Source of the DNA: Gammaproteobacteria bacterium
Lineage (GTDB): Bacteria; Pseudomonadota; Gammaproteobacteria; Pseudomonadales; JAUIET01
NCBI GenBank assembly: GCA_030431775.1
Contig: JAUIHW010000001.1
Location: forward strand, 1 to 64,000
Length of the DNA: 64,000 nucleotides
Reading direction: 5' to 3'
Each line of letters begins with the position of its first letter. Position 1 is the first letter of the stretch. Shown here one piece after another: positions 19,501 through 27,332 of the stretch. A program made the position numbers and the translations under genes. The notes beneath the pieces are model-generated. The model saw only the letters and a list, made by a program, of their open reading frames with translations. It had not been told where the DNA came from and made no database searches.

Positions 19501-21491
19501 AAGGTGCCTGGGTATCGGTACAGCGTCATTTTCGCGAGCGCGGCATAGACGTTCAGAAAACTGATTTCAGCGTGGTTGGCATCGGCGACATGATGGGTGA
19601 TGTGTTCGGTAATGGCATGTTGCTGAGTCAACATATCTGTCTGAAAGCCGCTTTCAATCACCAACATATTTTCATAGACCCGAACCCGGACGCTGCCAGC
19701 AGCTTCACCGAGCGGGAACGGTTGTTCAAACTCGAACGCTCCAGTTGGGAAGACTATCAGCGCGAGCTGATTTCCAAAGGCGGTGGGGTATTTCTGCGAA
19801 GTGCCAAGTCCATCCCCATCAGTGCGGAAATGAAGCAGGCCTTCGACATTTCAGCTGACCAGCTGTCACCCAATGAGCTCATCAGTGCGTTGCTGCGCTC
19901 GCCGGTTGACCTGCTATGGAACGGCGGAATCGGTACCTATATCAAAGCGAGTAGTGAATCGCATGCGGATGTTGGTGATAAAGCCAACGATGTGTTGCGG
20001 GTCAATGGGAAGGAACTGCGCTGCAAGGTGATCGGTGAGGGTGGCAATCTTGGCGTGACTCAATTGGGCCGCATCGAATTTGCCCTGAATGGTGGCGCGG
20101 TAAATACTGACTTTATCGACAACGCAGCCGGCGTGGATTGTTCCGACCACGAGGTGAACATCAAAATTCTGCTGCACGATGTGATGGTCGCCGGCGATAT
20201 GACCGAAAAGCAGCGGCAGGCCCTGCTGGCCGACATGACCGATGAGGTGTCCTCGCTGGTGTTGCGAAACAACTATATGCAGGTACAGGCGATCAGTATT
20301 GCCGAGCGCGAAGCGAAAAAACGCTTTGCCGAGTACCGGCGACTGATGAACCACCTGGAAGAGCAGGGCAAGCTGGACAGGGCACTGGAGTTTCTGCCCA
20401 GTGAAGAGGAGTTGCTGGAGCGCGATGCGCAGGGTAGCAAGCTCACTCGTCCGGAATTGTCGGTGCTGATTTCCTACATTAAATCGCAACTGAAGGAAGA
20501 GCTTTGCGGTGACGCAATCTGCCAGGACGAGTACGTTGCCAATATTGTGCAGACCGCCTTTCCGAGCCGCCTCAATCACGAATTTCATGAGCGCGTGACC
20601 GGCCACAAGCTGCGCTGTGAGATTATCGCAACGCAGCTGGCTAACGATATGGTCAATCACATGGGCATAACCTTTGTTGACCGGATGCAGCAAACTCCGG
20701 GCATCAGTAGCTGTGACGTGGCGCTGGCCTACCTGTCGGCTCGGGATGTGTTCTCGGTGCCCAAGTACTGGCGTATGATCGAAGCGCTGGACCATAAAGT
20801 GGATGCCCAGCTGCAAATGAACCTGATGTCTGACCTGATGCGGCTGATGCGCCGGGCCAGTTACTGGTTTCTGCGTCATCGGCGAGGGGCTTGTAACCCG
20901 GCCAATGAGGTCAAACGTTTCCGCCCCAGTGTGAACGCGATCAGCGAAAACCTGGGTAATTTCCTGAAAGGTCACATGCGCGATGCCTGGCAGCAGCGCC
21001 AGGAGAGCCTGCAAAACGAGCAGGTGCCCCCGCAGCTGGCCCATTTCATTGCAGCGGCACCAAGCCTGTACTCCGCACTGAGCATTGCCGAGGCAGCCAA
21101 CGACAGCGATATCAACGCGGCCGTGGTGGCCGATACCTATTTCAGCCTCGGTGACTGTCTGGAGCTGCACTGGTTTCACAAGCAGATCTCTGATCTGCCA
21201 GTTAAATCGCAGTGGCAGGCGCTGGCGCGTGAGGCGTATCGCGATGATCTGGAGTCGCAACAGGGCAATATTACCTCCAGTGTTCTGACCCGGCTGAGTG
21301 CCCGCGACGACGTGGACGTGGAGTCCAGTATCGCCGACTGGCTGAGCGCCTCTTCGGATGCGGTTGGCCGGTGGCAGCATCTGGTCAGCGAAGTGCGTGC
21401 GGCGAACACGGCGGATTTCTCAATCTACACGGTTGCCAATCGGGCGCTGGCAGACCTGGCTGAGCAGAGCCGGCCGTCCAGCGCGGCCTGA
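16596..21491 (+). CDS. gdhB: NAD-specific glutamate dehydrogenase, 180-kDa type
   Basis: Oxidises glutamate to 2-oxoglutarate and ammonia with NAD; used for amino-acid catabolism. The 1631-residue length is that of the GDH180 class, with a long N-terminal ACT-like regulatory region, a catalytic core (GGLRWSDRREDFRTEVLGL, KNSVIVPVGAKGGF near residues 825-865), a Rossmann region (VVGIGDMMGDVFGNGML) and a C-terminal helical region. ATG at 16596 has AAAGGA six bases upstream; a further ATG at 16605 is possible. A single-gene unit divergent from moxR. Confidence 0.96.
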   Translation: MATMNTPRNAELVEQILQHVDRRVEGSEREQLIPFVKTFFSVSSSEELRERDPQDVYATTYQLWRFVQSFAGQDAKICLFNPDFEQHGWQSQRTVLAALVEDSPFIVDSIRIELNRRGIAIHNIHSTLMTVARDRSGLLRGVQTPQTRLQREEDSNVRQEALVFMELTRQSGDNTFAELEASLQAVLADVRAVVTDFGDMRACATELANGFKQDLKKRLGNASAHEQKMVRNATDFLQWMVDDHFTFLGYQSYRVNGKLPGKSKLTQGGKGLFASAAEQYAEDLLQEMKQPSKHADLSADLLGFSKSAVRSRVHRDAYPDYVIVRVPDADSGAFIEHRFLGLYTSKAYNADPSSVPVWRDKIAAVEQASGLDMNSHDGKKLRQIINTFPSDEIVHCATGELLQTLMGVWRIQERRKLRMFLRRDRFGKFISVMVYTPRDMYKTEVRTRIESILSDAFAARDADFTTYFSESILTRTHFVFRVDPAQEQQFDEEKLRNKVFEAAQQWSDRLETALLDDLGEERGTAMARRYASAFPAGYQEDFDPRSAIGDIKKFESLDDNNRLAMKVYRVPEEPDHMLHFRLYHLNQPLALSDLLPPLENMGVHVRGDRSYQVRLSNGHSVWMYDFSLSYSLAEQIRLDDVRDKFQEAFQRVWHGDAESDAFNKLLLGTDLDWREIALLRAYARYMRQISFNFRETYIAETLGKYLVLTNQLVALFKCRFEPRACDAAARGEAEQSLLNAIHEEIDAVENLNEDSIFRQYLALIKATARTNYFQHGQDGELKPYFSFKLQPGQIPDIPAPVPMFEIFVYSPQVEGVHLRGGKVARGGLRWSDRREDFRTEVLGLVKAQQVKNSVIVPVGAKGGFVAKTIPADASREQRQEMGISAYRSFISGLLDVTDNIVDGEIVPPEEVVRHDEDDPYLVVAADKGTATFSDIANGLSADYQFWLGDAFASGGSIGYDHKGMGITAKGAWVSVQRHFRERGIDVQKTDFSVVGIGDMMGDVFGNGMLLSQHICLKAAFNHQHIFIDPNPDAASSFTERERLFKLERSSWEDYQRELISKGGGVFLRSAKSIPISAEMKQAFDISADQLSPNELISALLRSPVDLLWNGGIGTYIKASSESHADVGDKANDVLRVNGKELRCKVIGEGGNLGVTQLGRIEFALNGGAVNTDFIDNAAGVDCSDHEVNIKILLHDVMVAGDMTEKQRQALLADMTDEVSSLVLRNNYMQVQAISIAEREAKKRFAEYRRLMNHLEEQGKLDRALEFLPSEEELLERDAQGSKLTRPELSVLISYIKSQLKEELCGDAICQDEYVANIVQTAFPSRLNHEFHERVTGHKLRCEIIATQLANDMVNHMGITFVDRMQQTPGISSCDVALAYLSARDVFSVPKYWRMIEALDHKVDAQLQMNLMSDLMRLMRRASYWFLRHRRGACNPANEVKRFRPSVNAISENLGNFLKGHMRDAWQQRQESLQNEQVPPQLAHFIAAAPSLYSALSIAEAANDSDINAAVVADTYFSLGDCLELHWFHKQISDLPVKSQWQALAREAYRDDLESQQGNITSSVLTRLSARDDVDVESSIADWLSASSDAVGRWQHLVSEVRAANTADFSIYTVANRALADLAEQSRPSSAA

Positions 21492-21510
21492 CGCCTGGCC
21501 TGCAAAACCT

Positions 21511-21532
21511 CGCCGGGGCGCAGGCCCCGGCG
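21511..21532 (+). terminator. GC-rich hairpin after gdhB
   Basis: Perfect inverted repeat, CGCCGGGGC / GCCCCGGCG with a four-base loop, 19 bases after the gdhB stop. No T-tract follows, so it may be a weak or Rho-assisted terminator, or an mRNA 3'-end stabiliser. Confidence 0.45.
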
Positions 21533-21561
21533 GTACTCAACTCGGCGAGCCGTGATTGCCC

Positions 21562-21567
21562 TATAAT
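21562..21567 (+). promoter_or_regulatory. Candidate -10 element very close to the rlmKL start
   Basis: TATAAT ends seven bases before the rlmKL ATG at 21574, which would put the transcript start at or next to the start codon. No convincing -35 is seen. Confidence 0.4.
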
Positions 21568-21573
21568 GGCGCA

Positions 21574-23784
21574 ATGACTGCAGTCCATCATCCGCCTTTT
21601 AAACTGTTTCTCAGCTGTCCGCGCTATTTAGAAGAATTGTTAGACTCTGAGTTGCAGCAATTGGGCTTGCCTTTGACCCGGCGCCGGCTCGGCGGCGTTG
21701 AACTTGAAACCGACCTGGCGGGTGTTTACCAGGTTTGTCTCTGGTCACGACTGGCGAGTCGAGTGTTGCTGCAGTTGCTCAGCAGCCGGGTGAGCAGTGT
21801 GGATGATGTATATCGGGCTGTCGCGGCCATCAATTGGCCGGAAACCTTTGCCCACAGCAACGACGCTCAGCCAGTGAGTTTTGTGGTGGACTTTGTTGGA
21901 ACATCAGGGGCGATTCGCAACAGCCAGTACGGTGCGCAACTGGTCAAAGATGCGATAGTCGACCGTTATTCAGCTGGCCAACGACCATCCGTGGACCGGC
22001 AAAACCCCGGCCTGCGAATTAACGCTCATCTTGCCAGGGGGCGGCTGAGTGTAGCGCTTGATCTCAGCGGCGACAGCCTGCATCGGCGCGGTTATCGTGG
22101 GAGCGGCGGTGCCGCACCGCTTAAGGAAAACCTCGCTGCTGCGATTGTGCAGCGCAGTGGGTGGCCGGCGCTGTTGAACGAAGCGGGTCAACAGCCGGCG
22201 ACCGTCATGCTCGATCCCTTGTGTGGTTCGGGCACATTGCTGCTGGAAGCGGCCATACTGGCAAGCGACACAGCGCCTGGCTTGCTGCGTTCTCGCTGGG
22301 GCTTTGAGGGTTGGGCCTTGCATCGTCCTGAGCTTTGGCAAACCGCACTATTAGCCGCCAGTGAACGCCATGCCCGGGGGGTGGAGACTGCTCGGCAGCA
22401 GAACATTCGCTTTTTCGGCTTCGACCGCAATGCACCATTGCTTGAACAAGCCCGGCAGAGCGCAGCGCGTCTGGACCTGGCCGAGCTGTTTGAGTTGCTT
22501 CCGGCTGAGCTTGCCAAACTAGCCAACCCGTTGGCCGATCGGCCGGGCCACCGCGGCCTGTTGCTGACCAACCCACCGTATGGTGAGCGAATTGGCCAGG
22601 ACCAGGACTTGTCAGCGTTGTACGCAGGCCTGGGCGCCAGCCTGAAAAACGACTTCGCCAACTGGCGCGCTGCGGTACTGTCTGATGATGAAGCGCTGTT
22701 AGATGCTCTGCGGCTTAGAGTGGACAAACAGTATCGCTTTCGAAACGGCCCGCTTGACTGCCAGTTGCGCACTTATGGGATTGCGGCGCAGCGACCTGCG
22801 GGTGCTGGGGCCAAGCGAGTGGGCGAACCGACGAAGGTAAGTGCGCACGCCGACATCAATGATGAGTTGGCCAATCGCCTGCGTAAAAATCGCAAGCGAT
22901 TGCGCCCGGCAATAAAGCGTTATCAGAGTAATTGCTTTCGACTGTACGATGCTGACCTGCCGGAATTCAATTCGACGGTGGACTGTTATGCGGACCATGT
23001 GGTGATTACTGAACGGGCTGCACCGGACACGGTAGACGCTGCCAGGGTGGCGATGCGCACCCGACAAACCCTGGCTACCGTGGCAGAGGTGCTGGCCTGC
23101 AGCAGCGAGCGGCTGCACTACAAGAAAAAGCAACCCCAGAAAGGCAAAACGCAGTACAGCCGCACGGGGCAGGGCAGCGAGCGGCTGTCAGTGAATGAAG
23201 CCGGGGCCAGGTATCTGGTTAACCTGCGAGACTATCATGATACCGGGCTGTTTCTGGACCACCGTGGGGTGCGCCGCCTTATTCGTGAAATGGCTGCTGG
23301 CAAGCACTTTCTGAACCTGTTCTGTTATACCGCTGCGGCGACGGTCAGTGCAGCGCTGGGCGGTGCGTCCGCGAGCACCAGCGTGGACCTGTCAAGGCCC
23401 TACCTGTCGTGGGCGGCGGATAACCTGGCTTGCAATCAACTGGATCAGCGGCGCCATGAGCTGGTGCAAGCGGACTGCCAGCAGTGGCTGGCCGAGTGCC
23501 GGCAACAATTCGATCTTATTCTTCTGGATCCGCCTTCTTTCTCAAATTCGAAACGAATGGAAACGGTGCTGGACATACAGCGTGATCATGCGCTGCTGAT
23601 CCGGCAATGCCTGGCTCTGTTGAGCAGCCAGGGCACGCTGGTTTTTTCAACCAACCGTCGCAAGTTTCGGCTTGATCAGACACTGCAGGACGAGTGTACG
23701 CTGCAGGAAGTGACCGAGCGTACCTTGGATGCGGACTTTCAACGGCCGCCGCCGGCACATCGTTGCTGGTTGATAAGCAAATAA
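21574..23784 (+). CDS. rlmL: Bifunctional 23S rRNA methyltransferase RlmKL (m2G2445 / m7G2069)
   Basis: Modifies two guanines of 23S rRNA during ribosome assembly. The 736-residue protein has an N-terminal THUMP region (about 40-155), a first SAM-methyltransferase domain with DPLCGSGTLLLEAA and the catalytic TNPPYGER motif, and a second domain with LNLFCYTAAATVSAALGG and LILLDPPSFSNSKRM. This two-domain architecture is the fused gammaproteobacterial form. ATG at 21574 is chosen because MTAVHHPPFKLFLSCPRYLE matches the family N-terminus; an ATG-like start at 21556 would lie before a TATAAT. Confidence 0.96.
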   Translation: MTAVHHPPFKLFLSCPRYLEELLDSELQQLGLPLTRRRLGGVELETDLAGVYQVCLWSRLASRVLLQLLSSRVSSVDDVYRAVAAINWPETFAHSNDAQPVSFVVDFVGTSGAIRNSQYGAQLVKDAIVDRYSAGQRPSVDRQNPGLRINAHLARGRLSVALDLSGDSLHRRGYRGSGGAAPLKENLAAAIVQRSGWPALLNEAGQQPATVMLDPLCGSGTLLLEAAILASDTAPGLLRSRWGFEGWALHRPELWQTALLAASERHARGVETARQQNIRFFGFDRNAPLLEQARQSAARLDLAELFELLPAELAKLANPLADRPGHRGLLLTNPPYGERIGQDQDLSALYAGLGASLKNDFANWRAAVLSDDEALLDALRLRVDKQYRFRNGPLDCQLRTYGIAAQRPAGAGAKRVGEPTKVSAHADINDELANRLRKNRKRLRPAIKRYQSNCFRLYDADLPEFNSTVDCYADHVVITERAAPDTVDAARVAMRTRQTLATVAEVLACSSERLHYKKKQPQKGKTQYSRTGQGSERLSVNEAGARYLVNLRDYHDTGLFLDHRGVRRLIREMAAGKHFLNLFCYTAAATVSAALGGASASTSVDLSRPYLSWAADNLACNQLDQRRHELVQADCQQWLAECRQQFDLILLDPPSFSNSKRMETVLDIQRDHALLIRQCLALLSSQGTLVFSTNRRKFRLDQTLQDECTLQEVTERTLDADFQRPPPAHRCWLISK

Positions 23785-23795
23785 AAAAAGGGTAG

Positions 23796-23819
23796 GCAGG
23801 CGCGCAAAACGGCGCCTGC
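23796..23819 (-). terminator. Rho-independent terminator downstream of the 24.2-kb secreted-protein gene
   Basis: Read on the minus strand, stem GCAGGCGC / GCGCCTGC with an eight-base loop, then a run of seven Ts (A-run at 23783-23789 on the plus strand). It ends the minus-strand gene and may also stop rlmKL readthrough. Confidence 0.75.
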
Positions 23820-23832
23820 TGCACCAGACTGC

Positions 23833-24204
23833 TTAGTTGCTTTTCGCCTTGAATGCGGTCATGGATTCTTTCCATTCACCGGCTACGGTTTGCATTTCAT
23901 CAACCATTTCATTATGGGTTTTTATGCGCTCGGCATTCTGTGCCTGAGCCGCCGCCATTGCTTCCTCATCGTCTTTGTCGATTGCCGCAATGGTTGATTT
24001 TTCCGCTTCTTCCAGGCAGGCGATGAACTCGTCTCCCGCCGCAACATAGGCTTTTACGGCCGTCTGGCCTTCGACCATCTGTTCCATGGTTGACTCCGCG
24101 CCATTGGGTACGGTCGGACGATCAGGCCGCTCGCAGTCGGCCCAGCTTAGAGTACTGGCAGAGCTTAAACACACGGCCATTAGGAACTTGTCGATTTTTT
24201 GCAT
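23833..24204 (-). CDS. Small exported protein of unknown function
   Basis: 123-residue protein not recognised by family. An N-terminal signal peptide (MQKIDKFLMAVCLSSASTLSWA) with a likely cut after SWA leads to a mature part of about 100 residues with two cysteines, an acidic character and long helices. Probably periplasmic. ATG at 24204 is preferred to one at 24213 because it gives a normal signal peptide. A clear terminator follows. Confidence 0.72.
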   Translation of the reverse strand: MQKIDKFLMAVCLSSASTLSWADCERPDRPTVPNGAESTMEQMVEGQTAVKAYVAAGDEFIACLEEAEKSTIAAIDKDDEEAMAAAQAQNAERIKTHNEMVDEMQTVAGEWKESMTAFKAKSN

Positions 24205-24380
24205 GGATCTCACTCCGCATTTGATTCACCGTAAGGATACTGATCATTGCCTGTTCTGCAAAGCCTTGCCGTGCAAACCTTCGTAAATTGCCTGTTTCAG
24301 GTTCAGCGCTGATTCAGCCAGCGGCGCCTAGCCTGAGACTGTGTTCAGCATTGGGTGGCGTGGCCACTAAGAGAGGAAGT

Positions 24381-24692
24381 ATGAGAACGCAGATAGCGAT
24401 ACTGGCTTTGTCGGTGGCCGCGGCTGGGCTGTCCCTGCCGGTGGCAGCGCACTACGACAGTGGGGTGGCATTTCGGATCAGCGTGCATTCAGGCTATGAC
24501 CACCACCGGCCACATAAACAAACCTACCGGCATGGGCGGCGCGGCCATCACGGCCACTATATTCATCGCCACGATCGATACTGCCCGGACTACCGAGCGC
24601 ATCGGCAGGTTCGCAAGGCGCACCGCTACCTGCACTATCGGCCGAGTGAAATATACCTGCAGTATGGCTATGAGCGCCGCTATCGACACTGA
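24381..24692 (+). CDS. Histidine/tyrosine/arginine-rich small exported protein
   Basis: 103-residue protein starting at ATG 24381 just after GAGAGGAAGT, a strong ribosome-binding site. The N-terminal signal peptide (MRTQIAILALSVAAAGLSLPVAA) is followed by a mature chain of about 80 residues very rich in His, Tyr and Arg (DHHRPHKQTYRHGRRGHHGH). No family is recognised. Periplasmic metal binding or interaction with polyanions is possible but only inferred from composition. Confidence 0.72.
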   Translation: MRTQIAILALSVAAAGLSLPVAAHYDSGVAFRISVHSGYDHHRPHKQTYRHGRRGHHGHYIHRHDRYCPDYRAHRQVRKAHRYLHYRPSEIYLQYGYERRYRH

Positions 24693-24755
24693 GGTAACGC
24701 CTTAAGGAGTGTTCGGTTCACCGAAGGCCCGGATGATGCCCGGGCCCTGTGTACT

Positions 24756-24777
24756 CCGGGCAATACACCCGGCTTTT
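24756..24777 (+). terminator. Possible weak terminator after the His-rich protein
   Basis: CCGGG / CCCGG stem with a seven-base loop followed by CTTTT. A second GC-rich hairpin without a T-tract (GGCCCGG / CCGGGCC) lies just upstream at 24726-24746. Together they fill the gap between the small gene and the tRNA promoter. Confidence 0.4.
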
Positions 24778-24818
24778 GGGTGGGTTCGATGGCTTTTCTG
24801 TTCAGTGCACAAAGCTGC

Positions 24819-24846
24819 TTGAATTCCGCCTGCGCTTATGTACAAT
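24819..24846 (+). promoter_or_regulatory. Candidate tRNA-Glu promoter
   Basis: TTGAAT (24819-24824) and TACAAT (24841-24846) are 16 bases apart and lie 41 bases before the tRNA gene. Confidence 0.55.
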
Positions 24847-24887
24847 ACCGCCTTCTTTTTTGGCGCTCATAGTTGACGCTTCGCTGC

Positions 24888-24963
24888 GTCCCCTTCGTCT
24901 AGTGGCCTAGGACACCGCCCTTTCACGGCGGTAACAGGGGTTCGAACCCCCTAGGGGACGCCA
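24888..24963 (+). tRNA. tRNA-Glu (UUC)
   Basis: A complete 76-base tRNA. The acceptor stem GTCCCCT pairs with AGGGGAC, followed by discriminator G and an encoded CCA (24961-24963). The D arm, a CCGCC / GGCGG anticodon stem with loop CTTTCAC (anticodon TTC), and the T arm AGGGGTTCGAACCCCCT are all present. It stands alone, with the RAYT-type repeats starting within 12 bases of its 3' end. Confidence 0.97.
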
Positions 24964-24973
24964 TTTCTCTTCT

Positions 24974-25056
24974 TTTCCGGGGAAAATCTTTTCCGGGGAC
25001 AGTTTACCTAACTCCAGCCCTTGGGGCTTTTCCGGGGACAGTATACCTAACTCCAG
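24974..25056. repeat. Two solo RAYT element ends next to tRNA-Glu
   Basis: Two direct copies of a 27-base unit lie at 24991-25017 and 25030-25056 (one mismatch), preceded by a duplicated TTTTCCGGGGA (24974-24984, 24989-24999). The same unit is the left end of the RAYT element at 26541-26567. On the minus strand, each copy still encodes the transposase C-terminus ending AGVR and a stop, the copy at about 25025 reading KAPRAGVR, so these look like remnants of past insertions. Confidence 0.8.
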
Positions 25057-25164
25057 CGTTCGGCAGTTCGGCCACCAAAGATCTCGTCTTCACGCTCAAG
25101 TCAGTTGGCGGCAGAGCACCCTGTGGATGAAATGTAAAACAACCCGCTTTACAGAACACAGGCG

Positions 25165-26523
25165 CTATTTCAGTCCGAGTTCGGCACACTGTGTGTTTAT
25201 CCACTTGGCGTAGCCAAGATCGCCCAGCCCCGAAGGTGGATAACAGGCCGTGATGGGCCAGGTGGGGTTGTTCCGACAGGGCTCGTGGCGATCACAAAAG
25301 TAGGAATACACGGCGTTCGCGCCACCACCGTTGTCCTTACCGTTTGCGCCGGCAGAATAGATCCAGCGGCGATCTTGCGAATAGCCCAATTTCTTTCGGG
25401 AAAAGGGGTCTATGGGGAGAGCAGCGATAAAGCCGGGCGTTAGTTCAGCCAGCGTTTCCGGGAGTGACTGCTGTGATATTCGGTAGCGTTCCAGCACGAC
25501 CAGAGTCAACACCGCGGATACATTGCTGTTCAGGTAACACCAATCTTCAACATATCGGGAGTAATGGATGGTTCCGGATAGGTAGCGTTCTCCATAGTCG
25601 TTGGGCAGGAGTGGGGCATAAAAGGGACGATTCTCAGCTGCCCGGGAAGGAACCAAGTCTTTTTTATCATTCGTGCAGGTTGAAAGCGTAGAGCTTCTGA
25701 GCGCAACCAGTTCGCGTGCATACCGGCTGAACGTGGTATTGGCATGAAATGTGTAGCGGTACCACAGTCGATAGGGCCAGGCTTTGATGCGGGCGTTGCT
25801 CATCGATTTTCTTTGTTGTTCAGAAAATTCGTAGGCAAACTTGAATTCACCTGCAAAAGTCTCTCTCATTCCGTCCTGCTGTCCTTTTGGTAGCTGCTCA
25901 AGCTCCTTCTGCAAGCGCCTTAACTGCCGGTCGTTTAGCAGCCGTTCACTGGTAAGTTGGTGAATGGCTTGCAGCACATACTCTTTTCCAGTAGCACCTA
26001 TTTGATAACTCATAAGGGTATGGTTTTGTTCCGATTGGATGCGGTGCGCAAACTGCAGGCTCGCCTCTAGGCGTGAAACAGCGCGGTTCTGCTCGCCGGA
26101 CTTGGCCAAGGCCATCGCGCTCATGACAAGCGATTTAAGCATATGCAATAGCTCGCTGTAGGCAGATTCTTTGGGTGTGAAAGGAAGAGGCAGCTGAAAA
26201 GAGTCACTCCTGTTCACTTTCTGCACCACATCGAAATAACGAGAGTCAATAGCCTGCCTGCTTAGTATTGCGACAGAATCTATTTCACTCGTCGAGAAGC
26301 GACCTATCGCCGACCCTGCAGCGTTTTCAAGGTCTTGCGTGAGGTCCGGCAGTATTGCCAGAACATGGCGGTAGCTGTTCGCTGCATCTGGTATATCGGG
26401 AACCTCGGCAAGCAGGCCGGCATCATCCAGCATGGCTTGGTCCCTGTCACCCAATAACAGAATGGTGCAGGCGAGTAGCATCACGATCAACAAAGGTAAG
26501 AAGAGTTTGCGAATTAAACTCAC
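25165..26523 (-). CDS. Membrane-anchored protein of unknown function
   Basis: 452-residue protein with an N-terminal signal anchor (LFLPLLIVMLLACTILLL, about 7-24) and a large, probably periplasmic, helical part. Near the C-terminus, LPETLAELTPGFIAALPIDPFSRK and WIYSAGANGKDNGGG resemble the C-terminal pseudopilin-like module seen in some secreted proteins; this is a weak resemblance only. Five or more cysteines lie in the last third. It lies exactly between solo RAYT ends and a full RAYT element, and is more AT-rich than the neighbouring backbone genes, so it may be acquired cargo. Confidence 0.7.
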   Translation of the reverse strand: MSLIRKLFLPLLIVMLLACTILLLGDRDQAMLDDAGLLAEVPDIPDAANSYRHVLAILPDLTQDLENAAGSAIGRFSTSEIDSVAILSRQAIDSRYFDVVQKVNRSDSFQLPLPFTPKESAYSELLHMLKSLVMSAMALAKSGEQNRAVSRLEASLQFAHRIQSEQNHTLMSYQIGATGKEYVLQAIHQLTSERLLNDRQLRRLQKELEQLPKGQQDGMRETFAGEFKFAYEFSEQQRKSMSNARIKAWPYRLWYRYTFHANTTFSRYARELVALRSSTLSTCTNDKKDLVPSRAAENRPFYAPLLPNDYGERYLSGTIHYSRYVEDWCYLNSNVSAVLTLVVLERYRISQQSLPETLAELTPGFIAALPIDPFSRKKLGYSQDRRWIYSAGANGKDNGGGANAVYSYFCDRHEPCRNNPTWPITACYPPSGLGDLGYAKWINTQCAELGLK

Positions 26524-26538
26524 GCTCTAAATTCCGTA

Positions 26539-27306
26539 AATTCCGGGGACAGTTTACCTAACTCCAGCCCTTGGCCCAGGCTTCTTATGCTTGAGAGTTC
26601 TTCCGGTCATATCCTCCAGGTGATCTATGAACCTATCGCCTCCAGCGGGGCGACCCGTCCTAGAATGTAGCCGAATTCGCTCGGTAAGGTCGCCGTTTTG
26701 ATCAGAGGCGAGGTATGCGTGCCAGTTGCCAATACGTTTCAACATGGGACTTACGCTGACAACGCCATCATCCTGTCGTTCAATATGCGCTCTAGCGCTA
26801 GACCACTCCCAATCAGCCGCGGTTAAGCATAAGCCTGCGCGGACTGGATTCCGCTCTGTGTATCGAACCGTTGCGAGTAAGTAGCTCTCATCCATCACAA
26901 ATGAATGAAACCGCTCTTGCCACAAATGGCCTCGCCAGTTCATTCTGAAGTTAATGCGCCTGGTATAGTGACGATGTACGTGGCGAAAAAGCTGTGCCAA
27001 GCTCTCCTTGCTTTCCGGGACTACCACCAGATGAACATGGTTTGGCATAAGGCAATACGCCCAAACCTCTACTCCGACGTCATCTTTGGCATCCCTAAGC
27101 AACTCCAGGTAGAACCGATAATCGTCCCTGTTATAAAAGGTTTTCATTCTGCGGTTGCCGCGTTGGGTTACATGGTGAGGGTAACCCGGAACAACCAGTC
27201 GTGGCATCCTTGCCATGGTAACTCTCCGTGTATTGTAGACAGATTTTAAGTGATCACTTCCAAGGATAAATCAAGTGGGGTGGTTAGGTAAACTGTCCCC
27301 GGAATT
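26539..27306. mobile_element. RAYT (REP-associated tyrosine transposase) element
   Basis: A 768-base unit bounded by perfect 24-base inverted repeats (26539-26562 and 27283-27306), each carrying TTCCGGGGACAGTTTACC or its complement. It contains one transposase gene whose stop codon lies inside the left repeat. The right end is extended by three CCCCGGAATTG units and the left by a partial AATTCCG, indicating slippage or nested ends. Confidence 0.85.
26554..27216 (-). CDS. REP-associated tyrosine transposase (Y1/HUH family)
   Basis: 220-residue single-strand transposase of the IS200-like RAYT group. Seen: an N-terminal HHVTQRGNR motif, the HUH metal motif PNHVHLV (His60, His62), and the catalytic Tyr119 in VRYTERNPVRAGL. 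RAYTs nick and move hairpin-forming single-stranded DNA and are linked with dispersal of REP sequences. ATG at 27216 has GGAGAG upstream. The gene is intact, so the element could be active. Confidence 0.93.
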   Translation of the reverse strand: MARMPRLVVPGYPHHVTQRGNRRMKTFYNRDDYRFYLELLRDAKDDVGVEVWAYCLMPNHVHLVVVPESKESLAQLFRHVHRHYTRRINFRMNWRGHLWQERFHSFVMDESYLLATVRYTERNPVRAGLCLTAADWEWSSARAHIERQDDGVVSVSPMLKRIGNWHAYLASDQNGDLTERIRLHSRTGRPAGGDRFIDHLEDMTGRTLKHKKPGPRAGVR

Positions 27307-27331
27307 GCCCCGGAATTGCACCCCGGAATTG
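27297..27331. repeat. Triple CCCCGGAATTG repeat at the right RAYT end
   Basis: Three copies of an 11-base unit at 27297-27307, 27308-27318 and 27321-27331. The first overlaps the terminal inverted repeat; the others look like tandem duplication of the element tip. The last copy ends close to the MAPEG stop codon. Confidence 0.8.
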
Positions 27332-27332
27332 A

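Noticed and set aside
19914..21380. 488-codon minus-strand open frame inside gdhB
   Set aside because: Antisense shadow of a strongly conserved gene; no family motif in its translation.
27297..27331. Short repeats considered as a CRISPR array
   Set aside because: Three 11-base units without spacers, at a transposable-element tip; no cas genes anywhere in the window.
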